64,000 bases of DNA from Loripinus fragilis (GCA_964019695.1 OZ026524.1:31369664-31433663); one strand, 5' to 3'. Shown: positions 1 through 13,520, counted from the stretch's first letter. Notes: a model not told the origin generated them from the sequence alone. Translations and numbers: made by a program.

Positions 1-596
1 AGTTTTCATAGACGGTCTGTTAGTGTAGCTAGACTGTCTACTAGTGTAGCTACATTGTCTATTGATGTTCCTAGACTGTCCGTTAGTGTAGCTAGATTGT
101 CTATCAATGTAGCTACACTGTCTTTTAATTTTCTTATACTGTCTGTTAGAGTAGCTACACTGTCTTATAGTGTTCCTAGACTGTCTATTAGTGTAGCTAG
201 ACTGTCTATTAGTGTAGCTACACTGTCTTTTAGTGTTCATAGACTGTCTGTTAGTGTAGCTAGACTGTCTATTTGAGTAGCTACACTGTCTAATAGTGTT
301 CCTAGACTGTCTTTTAGTGTAGCTAGATTGTCTATCAATATAGCTACACTGTCTATTAGTTTTCATAGACGGTTTGTTAGTGTAGCTAGACTGTCTACTA
401 GTGTAGCTACATTGTCTATTGATGTTCCTAGACTGTCCGTTAGTGAAGCTAGAAAGTCTATCAATGTAGCTACACTGTCTCTTAGTTTTCTTATACTGTC
501 TGTTAGTGTAGCTACACTGTCTATTAGTGTTCATATTCTGTCTGTTAGTGTAGTTAGACTGTCTATCAGTGTAGCTACAATGTCTAATAGTGTTCC

Positions 597-644
597 TAGA
601 CTGTCTATTAGTGTAGCTAGATTGTCTATTAGTGTAGCTACACT
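597..644. repeat. Representative monomers with dyad symmetry
   Basis: An example of the array's internal symmetry. At 597-607 the junction between an X and an R monomer reads tagactgtcta, an inverted repeat of 5 bp arms around one base. At 631-644 a T monomer and its right neighbour form agtgtagctacact, a perfect 14-bp palindrome centred on AGCT. The 11-bp form occurs at many monomer junctions; the 14-bp form occurs in most unmutated T monomers, so typically once per 63 bp. Such dyads could form cruciforms or bind a dimeric protein; nothing here shows that they do. Confidence 0.8.
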
Positions 645-1224
645 GTCTTATAGTGTTCCTAGACTGTCTATTAGTGTAGCTAGACTGTCTATTAGTGTAG
701 CTACACTGTCTATTAATGTAGCTACACTGTCTTATAGTGTTCCTAGACTGTCTATTAATGTAGCTAGATTGTCTATTAGTGTAGCTACACTGTCATATAG
801 TGTTCCTAGACTGTCTATTAGTGTAGCGAGTCTGTCTATTAGTGTAGCTACACTGTCTATTAGTGTTCATAGACTGTCTGTCAGTGTAGCTAGGCTGTCT
901 ATTAGTGTAGCTACACTGTCTTATAGTGTTCCTAGACTGTCTATTAGTGTAGCTAGATTGTCTATTAGTGAAGCTACACTGTCTAATAGTGTCCCTAGAC
1001 TGTCTATTAATGTAGCTAGATTGTCTATCAATATAGCTAAACTGTCTATTAGTTTTTATAGACGGTCTGTTAGTGTAGCTAGACTGTCTACTAGTGTATC
1101 TACATGGTCTATTGATGTTCCTAGACTATCCGTTAGTGTAGCTAGATTGTCTATCAATGTAGCTACATTGTCTATTAGTTTTTTTATACTGTCTGTTAGA
1201 GTAGCTACACTGTGTATTTGTTTT

Positions 1225-1275
1225 CATCGACGGTCTATTAGTTAGCTACACTGTCTATTAGAGTTCATAGACTGT
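1225..1275. repeat. Module marker 1: 20-bp monomer with inherited one-base deletion
   Basis: The monomer after tcatcgacggtctatt reads agttagctaca where the consensus has agtgtagctaca, a one-base loss that puts TAG in the + open frame and ends it. The same defect, in the same context, occurs at about 28 places. Examples by the last base of that TAG are 1245, 3658, 4644, 8245, 9168, 12014, 15410, 18054, 19720, 20265, 22908, 24574, 26718, 30051, 36831, 38679, 40694, 43381, 45355, 47307, 49217, 51148, 55046, 59432, 60900 and 62747 (38679, 45355 and 49217 read attaattagc). It is always followed by gtctattagagttcatagac or a one-base variant. All copies descend from one mutated ancestor, so this is a boundary marker of the higher-order module. 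Confidence 0.85.
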
Positions 1276-1570
1276 CTGTTAGTGTAGCTAGACTGTCTCT
1301 TAGTGTAGCTACCCTGTCTAATAGTGTTCCTAGACTGTCTATTAGTGTAGCTAGACTGTCTACTAGTGTAGCTACACTGTCTTATAGTGTTCCTAGACTG
1401 TCTATTAGTGTAGCTAGACTGTCTATTAGTGTAGCTACACTGTCTAATAGTGTTCCTAGACTGTCTATTAGTGTAGCTAGACTGTCTATTAGAGTAGCTA
1501 CACTGTCTTATAGTGTTCCTAGACTGTCTATTAGTGTAGCTACACTGTCTAATAGTGTTCCTAGACTGTC

Positions 1571-1650
1571 TGTTAGCGTAACTAGATTGTTTATCAATGT
1601 AGCAACACTGTCTATTTGTTTTCATAGACGGTCTATTAGAGAAGCTACAC
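1571..1650. repeat. Module marker 2: gcgtaactag variant monomers
   Basis: The segment tgttagcgtaactag, then attgtttatcaatgtagc, then tatttgttttcatagacgg, then tctattagagaagc recurs in that order in about 25 places. Examples (start of gcgtaac or its gcataac form) are near 1575, 3989, 4975, 8513, 9435, 12350, 15657, 18301, 20513, 23155, 28365, 28766, 30864, 33320, 37037, 39010, 41026, 45686, 47576, 49549, 51480, 55296, 57747, 61230 and 63079. It usually lies about 331, 268 or 247 bp after marker 1; those distances differ by 63 or 21 bp multiples. It is a diagnostic second element of the higher-order module. Confidence 0.8.
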
Positions 1651-1864
1651 TGTCTATAAGTGTTCATAGACTGTCTGTTAGTGTAGCTAGACTGTCTATT
1701 AATGTAGCTACACTGTCTTATAGTGTTCCTAGACTGTCTATTACTGTAGCTAGATTGTCTCTTAGTGTAGCTACACTGTCTATCAATGTAGCTACACTGT
1801 CTTATAGTGTTCCTAGACTGTCTATTAGTGTAGCTAGATTGTCAATTAGTGTAGCTACACTTCT

Positions 1865-3658
1865 TATAGTGTTCCTAGACTGTCTATTAGTGTAGCTAGA
1901 CTGTCTATTAGTGTAGCGACACTGTCTTTTAGTGTTCATAGACTGCCTGTTAGTGTAGCTAGACTGTGTATTAGTGTAGCTACACTGTCTTATAGTGTTC
2001 ATAGACTGTCTATTAGTGTAGCTAGATTGTCTATTAGTGTAGCTACACTATCTAATAGTGTTCCTAGACTGTCTACTAGTGTAGCTAGACTGTCTATTAG
2101 AGTAGCTACACTGTCTAATAGTGTTCCTAGACTGTCTTTTAGTGTAGCTAGATTGTCTATCAATATAGCTACACTGTCTATTAGTTTTCATAGACGGTCT
2201 GTTAGTGTAGCTAGACTGTCTACTAGTGTAGCTACATTGTCTATTGATGTTCCTAGACTGTCCGTTAGTGTAGCTAGATTGTCTATCAATGTAGCTACAC
2301 TGTCTTTTAATTTTCTTATACTGTCTGTTAGAGTAGCTACACTGTCTTATAGTGTTCCTAGACTGTCTATTAGTGTAGCTAGACTGTCTATTAGTGTAGC
2401 TACACTGTCTTTTAGTGTTCATAGACTGTCTGTTAGTGTAGCTAGACTGTCTATTAGAGTAGCTATACTTTTTAATAGTGTTCCTAGACTGTCTTTTAGT
2501 GTAGCTAGATTGTCTATCAATATAGCTACACTGTCTATTAGTTTTCATAGACGGTCTGTTAGTGTAGCTAGACTGTCTACTAGTGTAGCTACATTGTCTA
2601 TTGATGTTCCTAGACTGTCCGTTAGTGAAGGTAGAAAGTCTATCAATGTAGCTACACTGTCTCTTAGTTTTCTTATACTGTCTGTTAGTGTAGCTACACT
2701 GTCTATTAGTGTTCATATTCTGTCTGTTAGTGTAGTAAGACTGTCTATCAGTGTAGCTAATATGTCTAATAGTGTTCCTAGACTGTCTATTAGTGTAGCT
2801 AGATTGTCTATTAGTGTAGCTACACTGTCTTATAGTGTTCCTAGACTGTCTATTAGTGTAGCTAGACTGTCTATTAGTGTAGCTACACTGTCTAATAGTG
2901 TTCCTAGACTGTCTATTAGTGTAGCTACACTGTCTAATAGTGTTCCTAGACTGTCTAATAGTGTTCCTAGACTGTCTATTAGTGTAGCTAGATTTTGTAT
3001 CAATATAGCTACACTGTCTATTAGTTTTCATAGACTGTCTGTCAGTGTAGCTAGACTGTCTACTGGTGTAGCTACATTGTCTATTGATGTTCCTTGACTG
3101 TCCGTTAGTGTAGCTAGATTGTCTATCAATGTAGCTACACTGTCTTTTAATTTTCTTATACTGTCTGTTAGAGTAGCTACACTGTCTATAAGTGTTCATA
3201 TACTGTCTGTTCGTGTAGCTTGACTGTCTATTAGTGTAGCTAGATTGTCTGTTAGTGTAGCTACACTGTCTAATAGTGTTCCTAGACTGTCTATTAGTGT
3301 AGCTAGACTGTCTATTAGTGTAGCTACACTGTCTAATAGTGTTCCTAGACTGTCTATTAGTGTAGCTACATTGTCTATTAGTGTTCCTAGACTGTCTATT
3401 AGTATAGCTAGACTGTGTATTAGAGTAGCTAGATTGTCTATCAATATAGCTACACTGTCTATTTGTTTTTCTATACTATATGTTAGTGTAGCTAGACTGT
3501 CTACTAGTGTAGCTACATGGTCTATTGATGTTCCTAGACTATCCGTTAGTGTAGCTAGATTGTCTATCAATGTAGCTACACTGTCTATTAGTTTTCTTAT
3601 ACTGTCTGTTAGAGTAGCTACACTGTCTATTTGTTTTCATCGACGGTCTATTAGTTAG
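1865..3658. repeat. Long-range duplicate, partner of 33527-35320
   Basis: This 1.8 kb stretch matches 33527-35320 at a constant offset of 31662 bp, variant for variant. Shared features include a run of three X monomers near 2940/34600, the actggtgtagc variant near 3060/34725, and ttttctatactatatg near 3466/35128. To the left the match continues toward about 1500/33240 with a different offset, after a two-base loss at 1861. The partners differ by scattered single bases, such as a TGA created at 3093 here and at 35197 there. The block was copied over 31 kb, or both descend from a third copy. Confidence 0.75.
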
Positions 3659-6600
3659 CTACACTGTCTATTAGAGTTCATAGACTGTCTGTTAGTGTAG
3701 CTAGACTGTCTATTAGTGTAGCTACATTGTCTAATAGTGTTACTAGACTGTCTATTAGTGTAGCTAGACTGTCTTTTAGTGTAGCTACACTGTCTTATAG
3801 TGTTCCTAGACTGTCTATTAGTGTAGCTAGACTGTCTATTAGCGTAGCTACACTGTCTAATAGTGTTCCTAGACTGTCTATTAATGTAGCTAGACTGTCT
3901 ATTAGAGTAGCTACACTGTCTAATAGTGTTCCTAGACTGTCTATTAGTGTAGCTACACTGTCTAATAGTTTTCCTAGACTGTCTGTTAGCGTAACTAGAT
4001 TGTTTATCAATGTAGCTACACTGTGTATTTGTTTTCATAGACGGTATATTAGAGAAGCTACACTGTCTATAAGTGTTCATAGACTGTCTGTTAGTGTAGC
4101 TACACTGTCTATTAATGTAGCTACACTGTCTTATAGTGTTCCTAGACTGTCTATTAATGTAGCTAGATTGTCTATTAGTGTAGCTACACTGTCTTATAGT
4201 GTTCCTAGACTGTCTATTAGTGTAGCGAGTCTGTCTATTAGTGTAGCTACACTGTCTATTAGTGTTCATAGACTGTCTGTCAGTGTAGCTAGGCTGTCTA
4301 TTAGTGTAGCTACACTGTCTTATAGTGTTCCTAGACTGTCTATTAGTGTAGCTAGATTGTCTATTAGTGGAGCTACACTGTCTAATAGTGTCCCTAGACT
4401 GTCTATTAATGTAGCTAGATTGTCTATCAATATAGCTAAACTGTCTATTAGTTTTTATAGACGGTCTGTTAGTGTAGCTAGACTGTCTACTAGTGTCTCT
4501 ACATGGTCTATTGATGTTCCTAGACTATCCGTTAGTGTAGCTAGATTGTCTATCAATGTAGCTACACTGTCTATTAGTTTTTTTATACTGTCTGTTAGAG
4601 TAGCTACACTGTGTATTTGTTTTCATCGACGGTCTATTAGTTAGCTACACTGTCTATTAGAGTTCATAGACTGTCTGTTAGTGTAGCTAGACTGTCTATT
4701 AGTGTAGCTACCCTGTCTAATAGTGTTCCTAGACTGTCTATTAGTGTAGCTAGACTGTCTACTAGTGTAGCTACACTGTCTTATAGTTTTCCTAGACTGT
4801 CTATTAGTGTAGCTAGACTGTCTATTAGTGTAGCTACACTGTCTAATAGTGTTCCTAGACTGTCTATTAGTGTAGCTAGACTGTCTATTAGAGTAGCTAC
4901 ACTGTCTTATAGTGTTCCTAGACTGTCTATTAGTGTAGCTACACTGTCTAATAGTGTTCCTAGACTGTCTGTTAGCGTAACTAGATTGTTTATCAATGTA
5001 GCTACACTGTCTATTTGTTTTCATAGACGGTCTATTAGAGAAGCTACACTGTCTATAAGTGTTCATAGACTGTCTGTTAGTGTAGCTAGACTGTCTATTA
5101 ATGTAGCTACAATGTCTTATAGTGTTCCTAGACTGTCTATTACTGTAGCTAGATTGTCTATTAGTGTAGCTACACTGTCTTATAGTGTTCCTAGACTGTC
5201 TATTAGTGTAGCTAGACTGTCTATTATTGTAGCTACACTGTCTTATAGTGTTCATAGACTGTCTATTAGTGTAGCTAGATTGTCTATAAGTGTATTTACA
5301 CTATCTAATAGTGTTCCTAGACTGTCTACTAGTGTAGCTAGACTGTGTATTAGAGTAGCTACATTGTCTAATAGTGCTACTAGACTGTCTTTTAGTGTAG
5401 CTAGATTGTCTATCAATATAGCTACACTGTCTATTAGTTTTCTAGACGGTCTGTTAGTGTAGCTAGACTGTCTACTAGAGTAGCTACATTGTCTATTGAT
5501 GTTCCTAGACTGTCCGTTAGTGAAGATTGATTGTCTATCAATGTAGCTACTCTGTCTCTTAGTTTTCTTATACTGTGTGTTAGTGTAGCTACACTGTCTA
5601 TAAGTGTTCATATACTGTCTGTTAGTGTAGCTAAACTGTCTATCAGTGTAGCTGCACTGTCTAATAGTGTTCCTAGACTGTCTATTAGTGTAGCTAGATT
5701 GTCTATTCGTGTAGCTACACTGTCTAATAGTGTTCCTAGACTGTGTATTAGTGTAGCTAGACTGTCTATTAGTGTAGCTACACTGTCTAATAGTGTTCCT
5801 AGACTGTCCATTAGTGTAGCTAGACTGTCTATTAGTGTAGCTACACTGTCTAATAGTGTTCCTAGACTGTCTGTTAGTGTAGCTAGATTTTGTATCAATT
5901 TAGCTACACTGTCTATTAGTTTTCATAGACGGTCTGTTAGTGTAGCTAGACTGTCTACTAGAGTAGCTACATTGTCTATTGATGTTCCTAGACTGTCCGT
6001 TAGTGAAGCTAGATTGTCTATCAATGTAGCTACACTGTTTTCTTATACTGTGTGTTAGTGTTGCTACACTGTCTATTAGTGTTCATATACTGTCTGTTAG
6101 TGTAGCTAGACTGTCTATCAGTGTAGCTACACTGTCTAATAGTGTTCCTAGACTGTCTATTAGTGTAGCTAGATTGTCTATTCGTGTAGCTAGACTGTCT
6201 AATAGTGTTCCTAGACTGTCTATTAGTGTAGCTAGACTGTCTATTAGTGTAGCTACACTGTCTAATAGTGTTCCTAGACTGTCTATTAGTGTAGCTAGAT
6301 TGTCTATTAGTGTAGCTTCACTGTCTAATAGTGTTCCTAGACTGTCTACTAGTGTAGCTAGACTGTCTATTAGAGAAGCTACACCGTCTAATAGTGTGCC
6401 TAGACTGTCTATTAGTGTAGCTAGATTGTCTATCAATATAGCTAAACTGTCTATTAGTTTTTATAGACGGTCTGTTAGTGTAGCTAGGCTGTCTAAGAGT
6501 GTAGCTACATTGTCTATTGATGTTCCTAGACTGTCCGTTAGTGAAGCTAGATTGTCTTTCAATGTAGCTACACTGTCTATAAGTTTTCTTATACTGTCTG

Positions 6601-7160
6601 TTAGAATAGCTACACTGTCTATTAGTGTTCATATACTGTCTGTTAGTGTAGCTAGACTGTCTATCAGTGTAGCTACACTGTCTAATAGTGTTCCTAGACT
6701 GTCTAATAGTGTAGCTAGGTTGTCTATTAGTGTAGCTACACTGTCTAATAGTGTTCCTAGACTGTCTATTACTGTAGCTACATTGTCTTATAGTGTTCCT
6801 AGACTGTCTACTAGTGTAGCTAGACTGTCTATTAGTGTAGCTACACTGTCTAATAGTTTTCCTAGACTGTCTATTAATGTAGCTTGATTGTGTATCAATA
6901 TAGCTACACTGTCTATTAGTTTTCATAGACGGTCTGTTAATGTAGCTAGACTGTCTACTAGTGGAGCTACATTGTCTATTGATGTTCCTAGACTGTCCGT
7001 TAGTGTAGCTAGATTGTCTATCAATGTAGCTACACTGTCTTTTAATTTTCTTATACTGTCTGTTAGAGTAGCTACACTGTCTATTAGTGTTCATATACTG
7101 TCTGTTCGTGTAGCTAGACTGTCTATTAGTGTAGCTACACTGTCTAATAGTGTTCCTAGA
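3180..7160. repeat. Block C, copy 1 (about 4.0 kb)
   Basis: This aligns with 7767-11621 in the same orientation. The offset falls from 4587 to 4524 to 4461 bp along the block, two steps of exactly 63 bp, meaning one R-T-X trimer lost each time in copy 2. Both copies share marker 1, marker 2, the ttttctagacgg deletion, an eight-base loss (acactgttttcttatactg near 6030 and 10490) and the ttagaatagctac variant. Similarity stops near 7160/11621. Confidence 0.78.
5436..5460. repeat. Subfamily marker: ttttctagacgg one-base deletion
   Basis: Here attttcatagacgg has lost one base to read ttttctagacgg, closing the + open frame a few codons later. The same loss is seen near 5443, 9902, 12881, 41558, 43844, 48106 and 52010, each time followed by tctgttagtgtagctagac and the tattgatgttcc block, and by actctgtctcttag or a close variant. 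It groups these seven modules as one subfamily present in both halves of the window. Confidence 0.8.
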
Positions 7161-7249
7161 CTGTCTAATAGTGTTCCTAGACTGTCTATTAGTGTAGCTA
7201 GATTTTGTATCAATATAGCTACACTGTCTATTAGTTTTCATTGACTGTC

Positions 7250-8130
7250 TGTTAGTGTAGCTAGATTGTCTATCAATGTAGCTACACTGTCTTTTAATTT
7301 TCTTATACTGTCTGTTAGAGTAGCTACACTGTCTATTAGTGTTCATATACTGTCTGTTCGTGTAGCTTGACTGTCTATTAGTGTAGCTAGATTGTCTGTT
7401 AGTGTAGCTACACTGTCTAATAGTGTTCCTAGACTGTCTATTAGTGTAGCTAGACTGTCTAGAAGTGTAGCTACACTGTCTAATAGTGTTCCTAGACTGT
7501 CTATTAGTGTAGCTACATTGTCTATTAGTGTTCCTAGACTGTCTATTAGTATAGCTAGACTGTGTATTAGAGTAGCTAGATTGTCTATCAATATAGCTAC
7601 ACTGTCTATTTGTTTTTCTATACTATATGTTAGTGTAGCTAGACTGTCTACTAGTGTAGCTACATGGTCTATTGATGTTCCTAGACTATCCGTTAGTGTA
7701 GCTAGATTGTCTATCAATGTAGCTACACTGTCTTTTAATTTTCTTATACTGTCTGTTAGAGTAGCTACACTGTCTATTAGTGTTCATATACTGTCTGTTC
7801 GTGTAGCTTGACTGTCTATTAGTGTAGCTAGATTGTCTGTTAGTGTAGCTACACTGTCTAATAGTGTTCCTAGACTGTCTATAATGTAGCTAGACTGTCT
7901 ATTAGTGTAGCTACACTGTCTAATAGTGTTCCTAGACTGTCTATTAGTGTAGCTACATTGTCTATTAGTGTTCCTAGACTGTCTATTAGTATAGCTAGAC
8001 TGTGTATTAGAGTAGCTAGATTGTCTATCAATATAGCTACACTGTCTATTTGTTTTTCTATACTATATGTTAGTGTAGCTAGACTGTCTACTAGTGTAGC
8101 TACATGGTCTATTGATGTTCCTAGACTATC
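7250..8130. repeat. 441-bp tandem duplication at the block C junction
   Basis: About 441 bp (21 monomers, seven trimers) starting near 7250 is repeated immediately near 7691. Both copies contain ttaattttctta, cgtgtagcttgac and ttttctatactatatg in order. The second copy has lost one base in a monomer at about 7882 (ctataatgtagc), after which the offset becomes 440. It sits where block C copy 1 meets copy 2. Confidence 0.8.
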
Positions 8131-11100
8131 CGTTAGTGTAGCTAGATTGTCTATCAATGTAGCTACACTGTCTATTAGTTTTCTTATACTGTCTGTTAGA
8201 GTAGCTACACTGTCTATTTGTTTTCATCGACGGTCTATTAGTTAGCTACACTGTCTATTAGAGTTCATAGACTGTCTGTTAGTGTAGCTAGACTGTCTAT
8301 TAGTGTAGCTACACTGTCTTATAGTGTTCCTAGACTGTCTATTAGTGTAGCTAGACTGTCTATTAGTGTAGCTACACTGTCTAATAGTGTTCCTAGACTG
8401 TCTATTAGTGTAGCTAGACTGTCTATTAGAGTAGCTACACTGTCTAATAGTGTTCCTAGACTGTCTATTAGTGTAGCTGCACTGTCTAATAGTGTTCCTA
8501 GACTGTCTGTTAGCGTAACTAGATTGTTTATCAATGTAGCTACACTGTGTATTTGTTTTCATAGACGGTATATTAGAGAAGCTACACTGTCTATAAGTGT
8601 TCAATGACTGTCTGTTAGTGTAGCTACACTGTCTATTAATGTAGCTACACTGTCTTATAGTGTTCCTAGACTGTCTATTAATGTAGCTAGATTGTCTATT
8701 AGTGTAGCTACACTGTCTTATAGTGTTCCTAGACTGTCTATTAGTGTAGCGAGTCTGTCTATTAGTGTAGCTACACTGTCTATTAGTGTTCATAGACTGT
8801 CTGTCAGTGTAGCTAGGCTGTCTATTAGTGTAGCTACACTGTCTTATAGTGTTCCTAGACTGTCTATTAGTGTAGCTAGATTGTCTATTAGTGTAGCTAC
8901 ACTGTCTAATAGTGTCCCTAGACTGTCTATTAATGTAGCTAGATTGTCTATCAATATAGCTAAACTGTCTATTAGTTTTTATAGACGGTCTGTTAGTGTA
9001 GCTAGACTGTCTACTAGTGTATCTACATGGTCTATTGATGTTCCTAGACTATCCGTTAGTGTAGCTAGATTGTCTATCAATGTAGCTACACTGTCTATTA
9101 GTTTTTTTATACTGTCTGTTAGAGTAGCTACACTGTGTATTTGTTTTCATCGACGGTCTATTAGTTAGCTACACTGTCTATTAGAGTTCATAGACTGTCT
9201 GTTAGTGTAGCTAGACTGTCTATTAGTGTAGCTACCCTGTCTAATAGTGTTCCTAGACTGTCTATTAGTGTAGCTAGACTGTCTATTAGTGTAGCTACAC
9301 TGTCTAATAGTGTTCCTAGACTGTCTACCAGTGTAGCTAGACTGTCTATTAGTGTAGCTTCACTGTCTAATAGTGTTCCTAGACTGTCTATTAGTGTAGC
9401 TACACTGTCTAATAGTGTTCCTAGACTGTCTGTCAGCGTAACTAGATTGTTTATCAATGTAGCTACACTGTCTATTTGTTTTCATAGACGGTCTATTAGA
9501 GAAGCTACACTGTCTATAAGTGTTCATAGACTGTCTGTTAGTGTAGCTAGACTGTCTATTAATGTAGCTACACTGTCTTATAGTGTTCCTAGACTGTCTA
9601 TTACTGTAGCTAGATTGTCTATTAGTGTAGCTACACTGTCTTATAGTGTTCCTAGACTGTCTATTAGTGTAGCTAGACTGTCTATTATTGTAGCTGCACT
9701 GTCTTATAGTGTTCATAGACTGTCTATTAGTGTAGCTAGATTGTCTATAAGTGTATTTACACCATCTAATAGTGTTCCTAGACTGTCTTCTAGTGTAGCT
9801 AGACTGTGTATTAGAGTAGTTACATTGTCTAATAGTGTTCCTAGACTGTCTTTTAGTGTAGCTAGATTGTCTATCAATATAGCTACACTGTCTATTAGTT
9901 TTCTAGACGGTCTGTTAGTGTAGCTAGACTGTCTACTAGAGTAGCAACATTGTCTATTGATGTTCCTAGACTGTCAGTTAGTGAAGCTTGATTGTCTATC
10001 AATGTAGCTATTCTGTCTCTTAGTTTTCTTATACTGTGTGTTAGTGTAGCTACACTGTCTATTAGTGTTCATATACTGTCTGTTAGTGTAGCTAGACTGT
10101 CTATCAGTGTAGCTGCACTGTCTAATAGTGTTCCTAGACTGTCTATTAGTGTAGCTAGATTGTCTATTCGTGTAGCTACACTGTCTAATAGTGTTCCTAG
10201 ACTGTGTATTAGTGTAGCTAGACTGTCTATTAGTGTAGCTACACTGTCTAATAGTGTTCCTAGACTGTCCATTAGTGTAGCTAGACTGTCTATTAGTGTA
10301 GCTACACTGTCTAATAGTGTTCCTAGACTGTCTGTTAGTGTAGCTAGATTTTGTATCAATTTAGCTACACTGTCTATTAGTTTTCATAGACGGTCTGTTA
10401 GTGTAGCTAGACTGTCTACTAGAGTAGCTACATTGTCTATTGATGTTCCTAGACTGTCCGTTAGTGAAGCTAGATTGTCTATCAATGTAGCTACACTGTT
10501 TTCTTATACTGTGTGTTAGTGTTGCTACACTGTCTATTAGTGTTCATATACTGTCTGTTAGTGTAGCTAGACTGTCTATCAGTGTAGCTACACTGTCTAA
10601 TAGTGTTCCTAGACTGTCTATTAGTGTAGCTAGATTGTCTATTCGTGTAGCTAGACTGTCTAATAGTGTTCCTAGACTGTCTATTAGTGTAGCTAGACTG
10701 TCTATTAGTGTAGCTACACTGTCTAATAGTGTTCCTAGACTGTCTATTAGTGTAGCTAGATTGTCTATTAGTGTAGCTTCACTGTCTAATAGTGTTCCTA
10801 GACTGTCTACTAGTGTAGCTAGACTGTCTATTAGAGAAGCTACACCGTCTAATAGTGTGCCTAGACTGTCTATTAGTGTAGATAGATTGTCTATCAATAT
10901 AGCTAAACTGTCTATTAGTTTTTATAGACGGTCTGTTAGTGTAGCTAGACTGTCTAAGAGTGTAGCTACATTGTCTATTGATGTTCCTAGACTGTCCGTT
11001 AGTGAAGCTAGATTGTCTTTCAATGTAGCTACACTGTCTATTAGTTTTCTTATACTGTCTGTTAGAATAGCTACACTGTCTATTAGTGTTCATATACTGT

Positions 11101-11621
11101 CTGTTAGTGTAGCTAGACTGTCTATCAGTGTAGCTACACTGTCTAATAGTGTTCCTAGACTGTCTAATAGTGTAGCTAGGTTGTCTATTAGTGTAGCTAC
11201 ACTGTCTAATAGTGTTCCTAGACTGTCTATTAGTGTAGCTACATTGTCTAATAGTGTTCCTAGACTGTCTACTAGTGTAGCTAGACTGTCTATTAGTGTA
11301 GCTACACTGTCTAATAGTGTTCCTAGACTGTCTATTAATGTAGCTTGATTGTGTATCAATATAGCTACACTGTCTATTAGTTTTCATAGACGGTCTGTTA
11401 ATGTAGCTAGACTGTCTACTAGTGGAGCTACATTGTCTATTGATGTTCCTAGACTGTCCGTTACTGTAGCTAGATTGTCTATCAATGTAGCTACACTGTC
11501 TTTTAATTTTCTTATACTGTCTGTTAGAGTAGCTACACTGTCTATAAGTGTTCATATACTGTCTGTTCGTGTAGCTAGACTGACTATTAGTGTAGCTACA
11601 CTGTCTAATAGTGTTCCTAGA
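7767..11621. repeat. Block C, copy 2
   Basis: Partner of 3180-7160. The right two thirds (about 9447-11348) match copy 1 at a constant offset of 4461 bp with scattered substitutions. Copy 2 has single-base changes such as gcaacattg near 9944 and acaccatct near 9760. It is shorter by two 63-bp trimers, as expected if copies gain and lose trimers by unequal exchange. Confidence 0.78.
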
Positions 11622-13520
11622 CGGTCTATTAGTGTAGCTAGATTGTCTATCAATATAGCTACACTGTCTATTAGTTTTCCTATACTGTCTGTTAGTGTAA
11701 TTAGACTGTCTACTAGTGTAGCTACATTGTCTATTAGTGTTCCTACACTGTCTATTAGTGTAGCTAGACTGTCTATTAGAGAAGCTAGATTGTCTATCAA
11801 TATAGCTACACTGTCTACTAGTTTTCCTATACTGTATGTTAGTGTAACTAGACTGTCTACTAGTGTAGCTACATTGTCTATTGATGTTCCTAGACTGTCC
11901 GGTAGTGTAGCTAGATTGTCTATCAATGTAGCTACACTGTCTATAAGTTTTCTTATACTGTCTGTTAGAGTAGCTACACTGTCTATTTGTTTTCATCGAC
12001 GGTCTATTAGTTAGCTACTCTGTCTATTAGAGTTCATAGACTGTCTGTTAGTGTAGCTAGACTGTCTATTAGTGAAGCTACACTGTCTTATAGTGTTCCT
12101 AGACTGTCTATTAGTGTAGCTAGACTGTCTACTAGTGTAGCTACAACGGTCTTATAGTGTTCCTAGACTGTCTATTAGTGTAGCTAGACTGTCTGTCTAT
12201 TAGTGTAGCTACACTGTCTAATAGTGTTCCTAGACTGTCTGTTAGTGTAGCTAGCTTGTCTATTAGAGTAGCTACACAGTCTAATAGTGTTCCTAGACTG
12301 TTTATTAGTGTAGCTACACTGTCTAATAGTGTTCCTAGACTGTCTGTTAGCGTAACTAGATTGTTTATCAATGTAGCTACACTGTCTATTTGTTTTCATA
12401 GACGGTCTATTAGTGAAGCTACACTGTCTATTAGTGTTCATAGACTGTCTGTTAGTGTAGCTAAACTGTCTATTAATGTAACTACACTGTCTTATAGTGT
12501 TCCTAGACTGTCTATTAGTGTAGCTAGATTGTCTATTAGTGTAGCTACACTGTCTTATAGTGTTCCTAGACTGTATATTAGTGTAGCTAGACTGTCTATT
12601 AGTGTAGCTACACTGTCTTTTAGTGTTCATAGACTGTCTGTTAGTGTAGCTAGACTGTCTATTATTGTAGCTACACTGTCTTATAGTGTTCTTAGACTGT
12701 CTATTAGTGTAGCTAAATTGTCTATAAGTGTATTTACACTATCTAATAGTGTTCCTAGACTGTCTACTAGTGTAGCTAGACTGTGTATTAGAGTAGCTAC
12801 ATTGTCTAATAGTGTTCCAAGACTGTCTTTTAGTGTAGCTAGATTGTCTATCAATATAGCTACACTGTCTATTAGTTTTCTAGACGGTCTGTTAGTGTAG
12901 CTAGACTGTCTACTAGAGTAGCTACATTGTCTATTGATGTTCCTAGACTGTCCGTTAGTGAAGCTAGATTGTCTATCAATGTAGCTACTCTGTCTCTTAG
13001 TTTTCTTATACTGTGTGTTAGTGTAGCTACACTGTCTATTAGTGTTCATAGACTGTCTGTTAGTGTAGCTAGACTGTCTATCAGTGTAGCTGCACTGTCT
13101 AATAGTGTTCCTAGACTGTCTATTAGTGTAGCTAGATTGTCTATTCGTGTAGCTACACTGTCTAATAGTGTTCCTAGACTGTGTATTAGTGTAGCTAGAC
13201 TGTCTATTAGTGTAGCTACACTGTCTAATAGTGTTCCTAGACTGTCCATTAGTGTAGCTACACTGTCTATTAGTGTAGCTACACTGTCTAATAGTGTTCC
13301 TAGACTGTCTATTAGTGTAGCTAGATTTTGTGTCAATATAGCTACACTGTCTATTAGTTTTCATAGACGGTCTGTTAGTGTAGCTAGACTGTCTACTAGA
13401 GTAGCTACATTGTCTATTGATGTTCCTAGACTGTCCGTTAGTGAAGCTAGATTGTCTATCAATGTAGCTACACTGTTTTCTTATACTGTGTGTTAGTGTT
13501 GCTACACTGTCTATTAGTGT

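Noticed and set aside
2048..3199. 383-codon - strand open frame starting with ATG, N/Q/S-rich heptads
   Set aside because: The ATG is just the reverse of ttcat in an X monomer and occurs at many places. The same bases are open on the + strand (2027-3097). Its partner at 33710-34861 differs by scattered changes with no coding pattern that I can see.
3466..3480. TATA-like promoter in ttttctatactatatg
   Set aside because: It is a diverged X monomer repeated in other modules (near 7612, 8053 and 35128) with no gene downstream.
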